A stretch of 64,000 nt of DNA from Dokdonella_A sp014338185 (GTDB lineage: Bacteria; Pseudomonadota; Gammaproteobacteria; Xanthomonadales; Rhodanobacteraceae). Numbering within the stretch: position 1 is the first letter of the stretch; each line of letters begins with the position of its first letter. Positions 56,801 to 64,000 of this stretch are shown here, one piece after another. A program made the translations under genes and the position numbers. The notes under the pieces are model-generated. The model had not been told where the DNA came from. It saw only the letters and a list, made by a program, of their open reading frames with translations, and ran no database searches. Location: contig SZOS01000007.1 in the NCBI GenBank assembly GCA_030263295.1, positions 1-64,000 of the forward strand. Direction: 5' to 3'.

Positions 56801-57788
56801 GTCGGCCAACAGCTCGCGCACCAGTCCGTACCAGTACGTCACCACGGTCCTCTATCCGGCCTGTGCGATCAACGGCACCTGCGCGCTGGCACCGCAGGGC
56901 AGCAACATGAACTGGAACTCCGGCGACTGGAACCGCGCCTGCACCAACGAGGACTGCTACGGCGTGCCGCTGTGGCGGCAGAACGAGATGCCGATCGCCG
57001 ACCATGGCCTGGCCCGCAGCATCCGCATGATGGGCCAGGAGACCGGCCAGCGCAGTTCACTCACGGCCAACCACGGCACCTACTACATCGACACCGCGGT
57101 GTCGAAGAAGCGGCAGTTGTCCGAGGATGGCTGCCTGCGCCGCAACGACCCGACACCTTGCGTGGTGAACGTGTTCAAGCCCGGTGAGAGCTACTACCTG
57201 TTCCTCGTGTTCGCCAAGCCCGACACCGAGCAGACCTACCGCTTCTATGTCGGCGAGAACACCGATTTCGATCCGGCCAGCATCCAGATGGTGAAGGCAC
57301 GCATTGGCGTCAATCCGATCGTCTTCGACGAGAGCCTGGGCGCGCTGCCATCGGGTCGCGCGCGCTGGCTCAACGGCGACAAGGCCACCGCGCGGGGCGT
57401 GGTCGAGGTCAGCCTGCGCATGGACGACCTGCCTGGCGCGGTGGGCCTGTTCGACCAGGGACGCAAGGACAAGTGCCAGCCACGAACCTTCTGCACGCTC
57501 GATGCACGGTCGCAATGCGTGGGCGTGGATCGCGCCAACGACGCCGTGTGCGCCTGGGCCGGCGCCGACCAGGACTGCCCTGCCGGCGGCTGTTTCGGCA
57601 TCAAGTTCACGCTGCCAGCCGGGTTCCAGACCCTCGAGGCCGGCGCCACCGATCCACGGCCGCCGGCGCAGTGCGTGCAGAACGCAGCGCCATGGGATTA
57701 CCCGTTGCAGCAGCTGGGCCAGCCCTATCCCGGTGATGTCTGCCCGCAACGCGCCGATGACCTGCCGCACGACTTCTGTGCGCGCTGA
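53823..57788 (+). CDS. large exported G8-domain/CEMIP-like beta-helix protein
   Basis: A 1321-residue exported protein (signal ending near SRPAFA). Residues about 60-120 read as a G8 domain: HVLAGGTLSFEDARIEFWAANILVE, glycine-spaced, then an IHLWG strand. A parallel-beta-helix core follows. It carries MGHYPLHFHLTRW with HFH at 417-419, WIVLHGAQNLRLERNVGW, IGHGFYLEDGTETDNKF near 463-478, and PTVFWIMNGWNDFEDNMA. From memory this order parallels the animal hyaluronan depolymerases CEMIP and TMEM2. The C-terminal third is Cys-rich. Hydrolase or lyase activity on a polysaccharide is inference. It is the middle gene of the operon, 21 bases before the serine hydrolase. Confidence 0.75.
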   Translation: MDTATTLKLSLALTMVMLLPAGSRPAFADDADTCAGGVLQAGSGGDLVITAPCAVKAGNYQFRDVHVLAGGTLSFEDARIEFWAANILVEKDGSLIAGSPSEPIGTHGGQLAIHLWGADQTGNDRNRQGRGVPCLSDDKGQCGVPDDIWNANRDAMGMPVPVSQARPISALASAASYPRYGDEAAIGNDYFYAYTPLPLDGADNPTHGKGYFGYKVLGVSYGGTLQLFGRKGASYTSPECGAAPSSSGSSWARLDGSTAIGATQIKLDRPLRLQAGDHIVVTSTDYVPGHSEEAVVASDVECSTQVALRAPLKHAHNGIRFALSTVPQGVGLDATLHANGAEVRAAVGVLTRSIRIVSGGDTLDADFPPEPTLGSSGPGYSFGGHVVVRQGFKRFQMQGVELRQLGQGGRMGHYPLHFHLTRWAPSDTFLRDSSVNESMTRWIVLHGAQNLRLERNVGWKSIGHGFYLEDGTETDNKFIANLGVFARAAVDNVQNPRRIPGILAAPNLHLSIGENVPFRSDYDHPTVFWIMNGWNDFEDNMAVGAGTCGVCYWWLTSMNSGMSRNMKWSSYASMQAPRNGDPHDLNRAGMVPLKSFTGNTCAAAMTSFQTVTGTEACQGIGPGDAAEPHPLNLEPVKNPLAGNQGDTGYYPTLDPGGGHFPTQCTSQDCSTQPARCSAGSPADCMVTVLDRYTTSFNWAAFNFAAIWLRPQWYLVSNSVITDVQQAGLTMVTGGGYSESDVIPGHWALVHKSVFIGHTQDGNPYASSGSAFNPNGLHCAIDANGNRPPNFCLSIDEGISVQTSNFGMYQRLFSVYDGPAYQDSNAYLNIKTIDIDDCKPFVDRANKVGRCDPDMSNRRARQSEWLAGSLLGLPKVGSGASARCYMPNAAIGWKQPNGFYYPPAFHSRNLYFDKVDIRHFVVTPLVKEGSLITDFDAVEQQYCSYNSTLFAGFAGNDRQTVLNDDDGTLTGYVDTTVINKDDFFAAPIDATQCLSANSSRTSPYQYVTTVLYPACAINGTCALAPQGSNMNWNSGDWNRACTNEDCYGVPLWRQNEMPIADHGLARSIRMMGQETGQRSSLTANHGTYYIDTAVSKKRQLSEDGCLRRNDPTPCVVNVFKPGESYYLFLVFAKPDTEQTYRFYVGENTDFDPASIQMVKARIGVNPIVFDESLGALPSGRARWLNGDKATARGVVEVSLRMDDLPGAVGLFDQGRKDKCQPRTFCTLDARSQCVGVDRANDAVCAWAGADQDCPAGGCFGIKFTLPAGFQTLEAGATDPRPPAQCVQNAAPWDYPLQQLGQPYPGDVCPQRADDLPHDFCAR

Positions 57789-57809
57789 GATCGCGGCGGA
57801 CACGCAGCC

Positions 57810-58895
57810 GTGACTGGGAAGCGCTCCCGCCGCGATTTCATCAAGGCCGGCGCCACCGCCCTGGGCGCCGCGCCGCTGGCCGCGCTCACAGCCGAACCGG
57901 CCGGCGCCGCGCTGGCCGCGCTCGACCCGGCAGCGATCGTGGCGCGTTTCGCCGCCCTGCCCGGCGATGTCGGGTTCGAAATCCGCGTTCCCGCGGTGGC
58001 GGGTGGCGACGATTTCGTCGTGCAATGGCAAGCCGATCGGCGCCTGTTCTGCGCCAGCTCGCTCAAGACCTTTGCCCTGTGCGAGGCCCTGCGCCAGCAC
58101 GACGCACCCGATGTGGTCGCGCAACTCGAACAGCGCACGCTCATTCTCGATTCGAGCATCTGGTCGTTCGGCAGCCCGATCTACAACCCACCCGACCTCT
58201 ACGGCATGGTGTCACTGCGCAGCGCGCTCGAAGCGATGATCCTGCGCAGCGACAACACCGCCACCGACATGGTGTTCAAGGCCGCCGGCGTCACCCACAT
58301 CCGCAACTTCATCGCCGCCGCGGGCCTGGCCAGGACGTCGGTGCCCGACAGCACGCGCGCATTGACCGGCTACCTATGTGGTGCGCCCAACTACGCCTCG
58401 CTCGACTGGGAACAACTGCTCGCGGTGGCGCAGCGACCGATGATCCATCCCTTCCTCAACGACGTGCAGAGCCTGGCCTCGTCGGCAGGCGACTTCGTCA
58501 GCTACTACGCGCGCGCATTGCAGGGTGAATTCTTCGCGCACGCACAGACGCTGCAGGAGTTCCGCCGCATCCTCACACTGTGCGACTACATCTACCTCAT
58601 CCCGCTGCCGCTCGGTGCGAGCGTCTACGGCAAGAGTGGCAATGCCGACATCGAAGGCTTCCACGCACGCTGCTTCGCCGGCGGCATGTACAGCCACGGC
58701 CGCTGGGTGTATTTCGCCTTCGTCATCAACTGGTATGCCCAGGCCGCGAGCGATCCGGCCACGGTCGACGCCTGGTGTGCGGCGATCGAACAGTCGCTGA
58801 CCCTCGTGCAGCAGGCCACCGCCGGCCAGCGACCGCAGCTGGCGCCACCGCTGCGCTCGCCGCCCACCACCGGCTCGGCGCACCGGCCGACCTAG
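57810..58895 (+). CDS. Tat-exported class A beta-lactamase-fold serine hydrolase
   Basis: A 361-residue protein with a twin-arginine signal (SRRDFIKAG, then an Ala-rich stretch). The penicillin-binding fold motifs are in order: S83-S-L-K86 (SxxK nucleophile and base), S147-D148-N149 in LRSDNTATD, and K275-S276-G277 in YGKSGNADIEG. It lacks a clear class A Glu166 region, and the loop carries NYASLDWEQLL instead, so it may be a beta-lactamase, a DD-peptidase-like or another serine esterase. A GTG start at 57810. The signal shows the protein folds in the cytosol before export. Confidence 0.82.
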   Translation: MTGKRSRRDFIKAGATALGAAPLAALTAEPAGAALAALDPAAIVARFAALPGDVGFEIRVPAVAGGDDFVVQWQADRRLFCASSLKTFALCEALRQHDAPDVVAQLEQRTLILDSSIWSFGSPIYNPPDLYGMVSLRSALEAMILRSDNTATDMVFKAAGVTHIRNFIAAAGLARTSVPDSTRALTGYLCGAPNYASLDWEQLLAVAQRPMIHPFLNDVQSLASSAGDFVSYYARALQGEFFAHAQTLQEFRRILTLCDYIYLIPLPLGASVYGKSGNADIEGFHARCFAGGMYSHGRWVYFAFVINWYAQAASDPATVDAWCAAIEQSLTLVQQATAGQRPQLAPPLRSPPTTGSAHRPT

Positions 58896-58917
58896 ACGCA
58901 GGCGATCGCGCGCGGCA

Positions 58918-58949
58918 TAAAAAAACCCGGGTCTAAAAAAACCCGGGTC
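58918..58949. repeat. two perfect tandem 16-bp repeats
   Basis: The unit taaaaaaacccgggtc occurs twice back to back. Each carries the palindrome ACCCGGGT. On the minus strand the two palindromes can pair across an 8-base loop and are followed by seven Ts, so it may act as a minus-strand terminator. It directly follows the serine hydrolase stop. Confidence 0.75.
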
Positions 58950-58956
58950 AGTGTCG

Positions 58957-59160
58957 AATTTCCACCGGCGCCACCCTGCTCGGCAGCTACGGCTACAACG
59001 CTTTCGGCCAGCGGACCAGCCAGCTGGCCGGCGGGCAGCGGACCCGCTTCGTGTGTGCTGATGACCACGCCCTCCTCGCCGAACGCAACGATGCAACCGG
59101 GCGGTGGACGAACTACCTGTGGTTCAACGGTGAGCTGATCGGGATGACGCGCGCGGGTGT
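58957..59160 (+). pseudogene. Rhs/YD-repeat protein fragment
   Basis: One plus frame reads STGATLLGSYGYNAFGQR, then RFVCADDHALLAERNDAT, TNYLWFNGELIGMTRAG. This is the Rhs core pattern (YxxxGQR, F-x-D-x-x-LLAE, WxNGxxIG) found just before an Rhs C-terminal tip. There is no upstream start and no downstream HLGRP continuation: homology stops where the IS fragment begins. It is a scar about 65 codons long. Confidence 0.8.
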
Positions 59161-59310
59161 CCGGCATCGCCGCACTTCTCCAGCAGCCCCTGGAGTTGCA
59201 TCATGTCGTTGGTCATGGGTGGTTCCTCGGCTCGGGTTGTGGATGCACAACCCAACCCTAACCCGAGAACCACCGATGACCTCAGTTACACCACGGGTGG
59301 GGACACGATC
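59158..59310 (-). mobile_element. truncated IS256-family transposase start and IS end
   Basis: From ATG at 59216 the minus strand codes MTNDMMQLQGLLEKCGDAG, which I recognise as the N-terminus of IS256/Mutator-type transposases, and then breaks after about 20 codons at the Rhs junction. Upstream (59217-59310) is the leader of such an element, including the imperfect inverted pair around 59225-59270 (CTCGGGTTGTGG against CAACCCTAACCCGAG). The rest of the element is gone. It is a deletion remnant, not active. Confidence 0.65.
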
Positions 59311-59360
59311 ACACATCTAGCGTCGTCGACCCGACCTGATGCCATCCGCCGCCTTTACCC

Positions 59361-59397
59361 AAAACGAAATCGCCCGGCGCGGGCCGGGCGATTTCGT
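59361..59397 (-). terminator. intrinsic terminator of the M3 peptidase gene
   Basis: A perfect 15-bp stem (59364-59378 with 59383-59397) and a 4-base loop, followed on the minus strand by TTTTGGG. It lies 18 bases after the peptidase stop. Confidence 0.85.
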
Positions 59398-59414
59398 GGG
59401 GGCTGGCGTTGTGT

Positions 59415-61631
59415 TCAGGGCTTGCGCTTGCCCGGCGCGGCCTTGGTGGCGTGGCCGGCCAGCCCGCGGCGTTCGAGCAACGGCTTGATGTCAGGCTCGC
59501 CACCGGTGAAGTCGCGGAACAGGTCCAGCGCATCCTTGCTGCCGCCACGTGACAGCAGTGTGGCGCGGAAGCGGTCGCCGTTGGCGCGCGTGAGACCGCC
59601 ATGCTGCTTGATCCACTGCACCGTGTCGGCGTCGAGCACTTCCGACCAGATGTAGGAGTAGTAGCCCGCGGCGTAGCCACCCATGATGTGGCTGAAGTAC
59701 GGCGTGCGATAGCGAGGCGGGACCGGCGGATAGTAGATGCCGTCGCGCTTGAGGGCGTCGGTTTCGAAGCTCATCACCGCGTCGGCCGCGGGCACCGCGT
59801 CGGCCTGCCGGATCTGGTGCCAGTTCTGGTCAAGCATCGCCGCGCCCAGATATTCGGTCGTGCGGAACCCCTCGTTGAACTGCGCCGCCGCGGTCACCTT
59901 GTCGAGCAGCTCGGTGGGCATCGTCTCACCGGTCTGGTAGTGGCGGGCGTAGTTGGCCAGCACGCTCGGCCAGTCCGCCCACATCTCGTTGACCTGCGAC
60001 GGGAACTCGACGAAGTCGCGCGGCACGCTGGTGCCGGCAAAATACGGATAGGTCACGTCCGAGAACATGCCATGCAGGGCATGGCCGAACTCGTGGAACA
60101 TCGTGCGCGTCTCGTCCCAGGTCAGCAGCGTCGGCTCGCCCGCAGGCGGCTTGGGCACATTGAGGTGGTTGGCGACCACCGGCTTGGTGCCGAACAAGCG
60201 GTTTTGCTGCACATAGGCGTTCATCCACGCGCCACCGCGCTTGGAGGGACGCGCGTACATGTCCTCGATGAAGATCGCCAGCTGCGTGCCATCCTCGTTG
60301 TACACGTCGTACACGAGCAGGTCGGGCTGGTACAGCGGCAGGTCGGTGCGCTGCCTGAACTTGAGGCCATACAGCTGCCCGGCAGCATAAAACACACCGT
60401 TTTCGAGCACGTTCTTGGCTTCGAGATAGGGCTTGAGCTGGGCTTCGTCGAACGCGTACTTGGCCTTGCGCACCTTCTCCGCGTAGTAGGCCCAGTCCCA
60501 CGGTTCGAGCTTGAAGCTCTTCTGGCCCTTGGCTTTCTGCTCGCGATCGATCATGCGCTGCAGGTCGGCCGCCTCACGCCTGGCGTTGGCGACCGCCGCG
60601 GGCGCCAGTTCGCCGAGCATCTTGTTGACGGCGGCGGTGGTCTTGGCGGTCTGGTTGGCAAGGCTGTAGCTCGCGTAGTCGGGATAGCCGAGCATCTGCG
60701 CGCGCTCCAGGCGCAGCTTCATGATCTGCGCCACGATCGCGGTGTTGTCATTGGCGTTGCCGCGGCTGTTGCGCGTGACCGACGCCTCGTGGATGCGCTG
60801 GCGCAATGCGCGGTTGTTGAGGTAGGTCTCGGCCGGCTGGCCGGTGGTGTTCTGCAGCGCCAGCACGTACTTGCCCTCGAGCTTGCGCGCCTTGGCCGCC
60901 TCGGCCGCCGCCGCGATGGCGTTGGCCGGCAGGCCATCGAGTTCTTCCTTGCTGTCGACCACGATCGCCGAATCGTTGACCTCGGCCAGCACGTTCTGGC
61001 TGAAGCGCGTCGCAAGCTTGGCCAGTTCGCCGTTGATCACCTTGAGGCGTTCCTGCTGCGCGGCGCCAAGCTCGGCGCCCGCACGCACGAAATCGTCGTG
61101 GTAGCGCTCGATCAGGCGCACGCCCTCGGCATCGAGTCCGAGCTGGTTGCGCTGCCGGTACAGGCTCGACACGCGCTCGAACAGCTTGGGGTTGAGGTAG
61201 ATCGCGTCGCGATGTGCGGCGAGCCTGGGCGAGTAGTCGGCCTGGATCGCCTTGCGCGCGTCGTTGGTGTCGGCGCCGACGAGGCTGAAGAACACGGTCG
61301 CGGTGCGCTGCAGGACCTGCCCGCTGCGCTCCATCGCCAGGATCGTGTTGTCAAAGCTCGGCGCGGCGGGGTTGTTGACGATCGCATCGATCTCGCCCAG
61401 CTGTTCGGCCATGCCGCGGTCGAAGGCCGGGCCGAAGTGCACGTCCTGGATCTGGTCGAACTGCGGAAACTGCAGCGGCAGCGGGCTGGCCGTGAACAGC
61501 GGATTGGGCGCGGCCTTCGGCGCGGTGACCGCCGTGGTCGCGGGCTGGTCGGGCTTGACCGGCGCCTGGCAGGCGCCCAATGCCAGCGTGGCCAATGCCG
61601 TCGCCAGCGCCAGTGCAAGTGGATGTTTCAT
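59415..61631 (-). CDS. M3 family metallopeptidase (Dcp-like), lipoprotein
   Basis: A 738-residue thimet-type zinc peptidase. The signal peptide has lipobox LALGA-C21, so it is a membrane-anchored periplasmic lipoprotein, whereas E. coli Dcp is soluble. The zinc motif H513-E-F-G-H517 is in TRTMFHEFGHALHGMFS; the third ligand is E542 or nearby in VEFPSQVNEMW. The tail GLAGHATKAAPGKRKP is basic. The family trims small peptides, including dipeptides from C-termini. It is a single gene with its own terminator, convergent with the scar. Confidence 0.9.
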   Translation of the reverse strand: MKHPLALALATALATLALGACQAPVKPDQPATTAVTAPKAAPNPLFTASPLPLQFPQFDQIQDVHFGPAFDRGMAEQLGEIDAIVNNPAAPSFDNTILAMERSGQVLQRTATVFFSLVGADTNDARKAIQADYSPRLAAHRDAIYLNPKLFERVSSLYRQRNQLGLDAEGVRLIERYHDDFVRAGAELGAAQQERLKVINGELAKLATRFSQNVLAEVNDSAIVVDSKEELDGLPANAIAAAAEAAKARKLEGKYVLALQNTTGQPAETYLNNRALRQRIHEASVTRNSRGNANDNTAIVAQIMKLRLERAQMLGYPDYASYSLANQTAKTTAAVNKMLGELAPAAVANARREAADLQRMIDREQKAKGQKSFKLEPWDWAYYAEKVRKAKYAFDEAQLKPYLEAKNVLENGVFYAAGQLYGLKFRQRTDLPLYQPDLLVYDVYNEDGTQLAIFIEDMYARPSKRGGAWMNAYVQQNRLFGTKPVVANHLNVPKPPAGEPTLLTWDETRTMFHEFGHALHGMFSDVTYPYFAGTSVPRDFVEFPSQVNEMWADWPSVLANYARHYQTGETMPTELLDKVTAAAQFNEGFRTTEYLGAAMLDQNWHQIRQADAVPAADAVMSFETDALKRDGIYYPPVPPRYRTPYFSHIMGGYAAGYYSYIWSEVLDADTVQWIKQHGGLTRANGDRFRATLLSRGGSKDALDLFRDFTGGEPDIKPLLERRGLAGHATKAAPGKRKP

Positions 61632-61768
61632 GATGCGTGGTCCCCATCGTCAGGAGCCGACTAGGGTACAGGAAGGCACCGCCCACGCCCACGCACGGCG
61701 CGGAAACCTTGGGCACTTGCACTCACGCCGCCGGCGCGGCAGGCCCGCATGCGCCTGCCGCGCCTGCA

Positions 61769-62977
61769 TCAGTCGAAGGCGTCGGCGAAGATCACGTCAT
61801 CGGCACCGCGCAGCGGATGCGGATAAGGGTAGGGCTCGTAGCCGCCCTCGGGTTCGGCCAGGATGTACTCGATGCCCTCACGGTAGAAGCTGCCACAGCC
61901 ATTGCCGACACGGATCACCGAGTAGGGGCTGCCGTCCTCGCGGTGGTTGCCCCAGATCCAGGAATGCTCGGTCTCGTCGTAGTCGTAGCGCCCGCCCGAA
62001 CAGTCGCCATCGATGCGGAACGTGTAGGCAATCTCGTCACTGAAGATGTTGTCCCACACGATGCCATCCCCACCCCAGGTGACGATGCCGCCCACGCTGC
62101 TGACCGCAGTCGTGTCGTCGTAGGCGATGTGGTTCTTGTAGATCTCCCAGCTGCGTGAGCCCTGGCTGGATGTGCTGCCCGCGCCATGTGCGTCGAGCAC
62201 GCTGGTGTTGCGGGTGGCATGGGTGTTGAGCACGGTGCTGTAGCGCACCACGTAGCGCGAGTTGCGGTTGGATGCGACCGAATGGCGATTGGCCCTGAAA
62301 TAGCTGTCCTCGATGAACACCGCCTCGCCGCTGCCGGGTTGCCATGAGGTGCGGTTCGGCCCCGCATCGCCGTACACCACCACGCCATAGCCCTCGCCAT
62401 TGCTCGGGCTGGCGGGATCGTAGTTGTCGGTGAACTCGCTGTGGTAGATCACGCCACGCGAGTCGTTGCCTTCGATCTCAAGTCCCGAACCGAGGAACTT
62501 GCTGAAGTGCATGTCGTGGATCTTGAAGTCGCGACAACTGCCGGTAAGGCTGATGCCGCGCTCGCGACGATTGGTCGGACCACCATTGCCCTCGAAGCCG
62601 ATGTCGGAAATCTCGATGCGCGCGTCACCGGCGCTGCAGATGATGATGAGCGCGTAGCTGAGGTTTTCGGCATCGGAGCGCTTGAGTATGGTCTGGGTCG
62701 CGCCGGCGCCACGCAGGTGGATGTCCTTGTCTCCCATCGAGACCGTGATGCGGTCGGGGCTCGCTCCGGGATCGGTGCTCCAGTCGCACTCGCCCGCGCC
62801 CAGTTGCACCGTGCCGCCGGTGTTGACCACCGATTGCAGCGCATCGCGCACTTCGCTGAGATGGCAACTGGCGAGCTGGATCACCGGTCCGGCCGCAGCC
62901 GCGGCAACGGCCGACCAGCCCGCAGCGACGGCGCACGCCAGCACACAACATGCGCGCACATGGGATCGGACCTTCAT
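61769..62977 (-). CDS. secreted right-handed parallel beta-helix protein with C-terminal ADAFD tag
   Basis: A 402-residue exported protein. The signal ends near AVAAAAA. The start of the mature part (ASCHLSEVRDALQSVVNTGGTVQLGAGECDW) and the later coils (KIHDMHFSKFLGSGLEIEGNDSRG, RGVIYHSEFTDNY) fit the right-handed beta-helix class. The protein ends exactly in DDVIFADAFD, a form of the GFD-type tag also seen near the start of the protein at 39035. No catalytic residues can be assigned. An ATG at 62977 was chosen as the first one giving a signal peptide; GGAG lies about 10 bases upstream. Confidence 0.82.
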   Translation of the reverse strand: MKVRSHVRACCVLACAVAAGWSAVAAAAAGPVIQLASCHLSEVRDALQSVVNTGGTVQLGAGECDWSTDPGASPDRITVSMGDKDIHLRGAGATQTILKRSDAENLSYALIIICSAGDARIEISDIGFEGNGGPTNRRERGISLTGSCRDFKIHDMHFSKFLGSGLEIEGNDSRGVIYHSEFTDNYDPASPSNGEGYGVVVYGDAGPNRTSWQPGSGEAVFIEDSYFRANRHSVASNRNSRYVVRYSTVLNTHATRNTSVLDAHGAGSTSSQGSRSWEIYKNHIAYDDTTAVSSVGGIVTWGGDGIVWDNIFSDEIAYTFRIDGDCSGGRYDYDETEHSWIWGNHREDGSPYSVIRVGNGCGSFYREGIEYILAEPEGGYEPYPYPHPLRGADDVIFADAFD

Positions 62978-63045
62978 CGCATTCTCCGTGACGACCAAGT
63001 GCTGGCCGCTTGCCACGCGACCATAGCGATGGCCGACACACGCAC

Positions 63046-63067
63046 GCATCCACAAATGTGTGGATGC
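63046..63067. promoter_or_regulatory. 9-bp inverted repeat in the kbl/beta-helix intergenic region
   Basis: GCATCCACA and TGTGGATGC around the 4-base centre AATG. It lies between two divergent genes, 68 bases before the beta-helix ATG and 173 before kbl. It could be a regulator-binding dyad or an RNA hairpin; no family assigned. Confidence 0.4.
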
Positions 63068-63240
63068 CGATGTCGATGCGCCCCGCGTGATGCGTGACGC
63101 GGGTACGAGGCCGTGACCGGCGCGCATCCGGTCGGCCGCGCCCCTGACCTGCGCCGCCGCGGGCGCCACGCACCCCGTGGCTGACTCGCGCGCCGCGATC
63201 ACCGACAATGGGCAGTCCCCACCGATCCGTTGCCCCCGCC

Positions 63241-64000
63241 ATGAACCAGAGCGACAGCCAAAGGCTCCAGCACGAACTCGCATCGATCCGCGAGCAGGGC
63301 CTGTACAAGACCGAGCGCGTGATCACCACGCCACAGGCCGCGGCCATCCGCACCAACGGCCAGCAGGTGCTCAACTTCTGCGCCAACAACTACCTCGGCC
63401 TGGCCGACCATCCCGACATCATCGCCGCGGCCAAGGCCGCGCTGGACACGCACGGCTTCGGCCTGGCCAGCGTGCGCTTCATCTGCGGCACGCAGGACCT
63501 GCACAAGCAACTCGAAGCGACCATCGCACGCTATTTCGGCACCGACGACGCGATCCTGTACACGAGCTGCTTCGATGCCAACGGCGGCCTGTTCGAGACG
63601 ATCCTGGGCGAACAGGATGCCGTCATCTCCGACGCGCTCAATCACGCCTCGATCATCGACGGCATCCGCCTGTGCAAGGCCGAACGGCGCCGCTACGCCA
63701 ACGGCGACATGGCCGAGCTCGAACAGCACCTCAAGGACACGCAAGGCAAGCGCACGCGCCTGATCGCCACCGACGGCGTGTTCTCGATGGATGGCTACAT
63801 CGCCAAGCTCGACCAGATCGTCGCGCTCAAGAAGAAGTACAACGCGCTGCTCATGGTCGACGATTCGCACGCGACCGGCTTCGTCGGCCCGAGCGGGCGC
63901 GGCTCGGCCGAACTGCATGGGGTGATGGACGAGGTCGACGTGTTCACCTCGACGCTGGGCAAGGCGCTCGGCGGCGGCTCGGGTGGCTTCACCACGGGTC
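63241..64000 (+). CDS. kbl: 2-amino-3-ketobutyrate CoA ligase, partial at window edge
   Basis: The first 253 residues of a Kbl/alpha-oxoamine synthase (about 398 expected) that cleaves 2-amino-3-ketobutyrate to glycine and acetyl-CoA in threonine catabolism. VLNFCANNYLGLADHP, GFGLASVRFICGTQ, SHATGFVGPSGRGSAE and STLGKALGG, with PLP lysine K241, match Kbl closely. The frame is open to the last base. tdh, its usual partner, would be beyond the edge. Confidence 0.95.
   Translation, partial: MNQSDSQRLQHELASIREQGLYKTERVITTPQAAAIRTNGQQVLNFCANNYLGLADHPDIIAAAKAALDTHGFGLASVRFICGTQDLHKQLEATIARYFGTDDAILYTSCFDANGGLFETILGEQDAVISDALNHASIIDGIRLCKAERRRYANGDMAELEQHLKDTQGKRTRLIATDGVFSMDGYIAKLDQIVALKKKYNALLMVDDSHATGFVGPSGRGSAELHGVMDEVDVFTSTLGKALGGGSGGFTTG

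Noticed and set aside
57810..58895. Calling this gene a beta-lactam resistance determinant
   Set aside because: The Glu166 region does not fit class A and the operon context is envelope or polysaccharide related.

Overview
The window is high-GC, densely packed bacterial chromosome. Its gene orders are those of Lysobacterales/Xanthomonadales (Gammaproteobacteria): lolB-ispE-tRNA(Gln)-prs-rplY-pth-ychF, map-glnD-dapD beside rpsB-tsf-pyrH-frr-uppS-cdsA-dxr-rseP-bamA-ompH-lpxD-fabZ-lpxA-lpxB-rnhB-dnaE-accA, and divergent hemA-prfA. A DGFD/ADAFD tag on two secreted proteins, as I recall it from Rhodanobacteraceae such as Dokdonella, fits that placement. The genus is an inference. No rRNA, CRISPR array, intact transposase or phage was seen.

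Layout. 1-310: two identical tRNA-Tyr 5' parts; the second is interrupted in its T-loop. 380-4639 (minus): acyl-CoA thioesterase, ychF, pth, rplY, prs. 4855-11293 (minus): a block lying between prs and tRNA-Gln, two neighbours that normally adjoin. It holds a GST, a cysteine synthase-like enzyme, a CMD-family protein, lipA, a 7Fe ferredoxin, and a nitric oxide reductase cluster (norC, norB, two small membrane proteins, a cytochrome c) headed by an FNR/Dnr-like box. 11483-14849 (minus): tRNA-Gln, ispE, lolB, a TPR lipoprotein. 14993-18150 (plus): hemA, prfA, wrbA. 18220-24779 (minus): a TonB_C-like protein, dapE, an ArsC-like protein, dapD, glnD, map.

24799-52166 (plus) is the large translation, lipid and envelope run from rpsB to accA. 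It contains four departures from the usual order: a secreted beta-helix protein on the opposite strand between lpxA and lpxB, two paralogous 576-residue membrane sulfatase-like enzymes on either side of rnhB, and an acyltransferase after accA. The rest of the run makes undecaprenyl phosphate, CDP-diacylglycerol, isoprenoid precursor, outer-membrane proteins and lipid A.

52676-58895 (plus) is the most unusual part. It is a tight three-gene unit: a BBP7-like outer-membrane barrel, a 1321-residue exported protein with a G8 domain and a core resembling animal CEMIP/TMEM2, and a Tat-exported class A beta-lactamase-fold serine hydrolase. It ends in a scar of tandem 16-bp repeats, an Rhs fragment and a truncated IS256-type transposase start. 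59415-64000 holds a Dcp-like M3 metallopeptidase lipoprotein, a second secreted beta-helix protein and the divergent start of kbl, cut by the window edge.

All family calls come from reading motifs and from memory of families; no database search was run.
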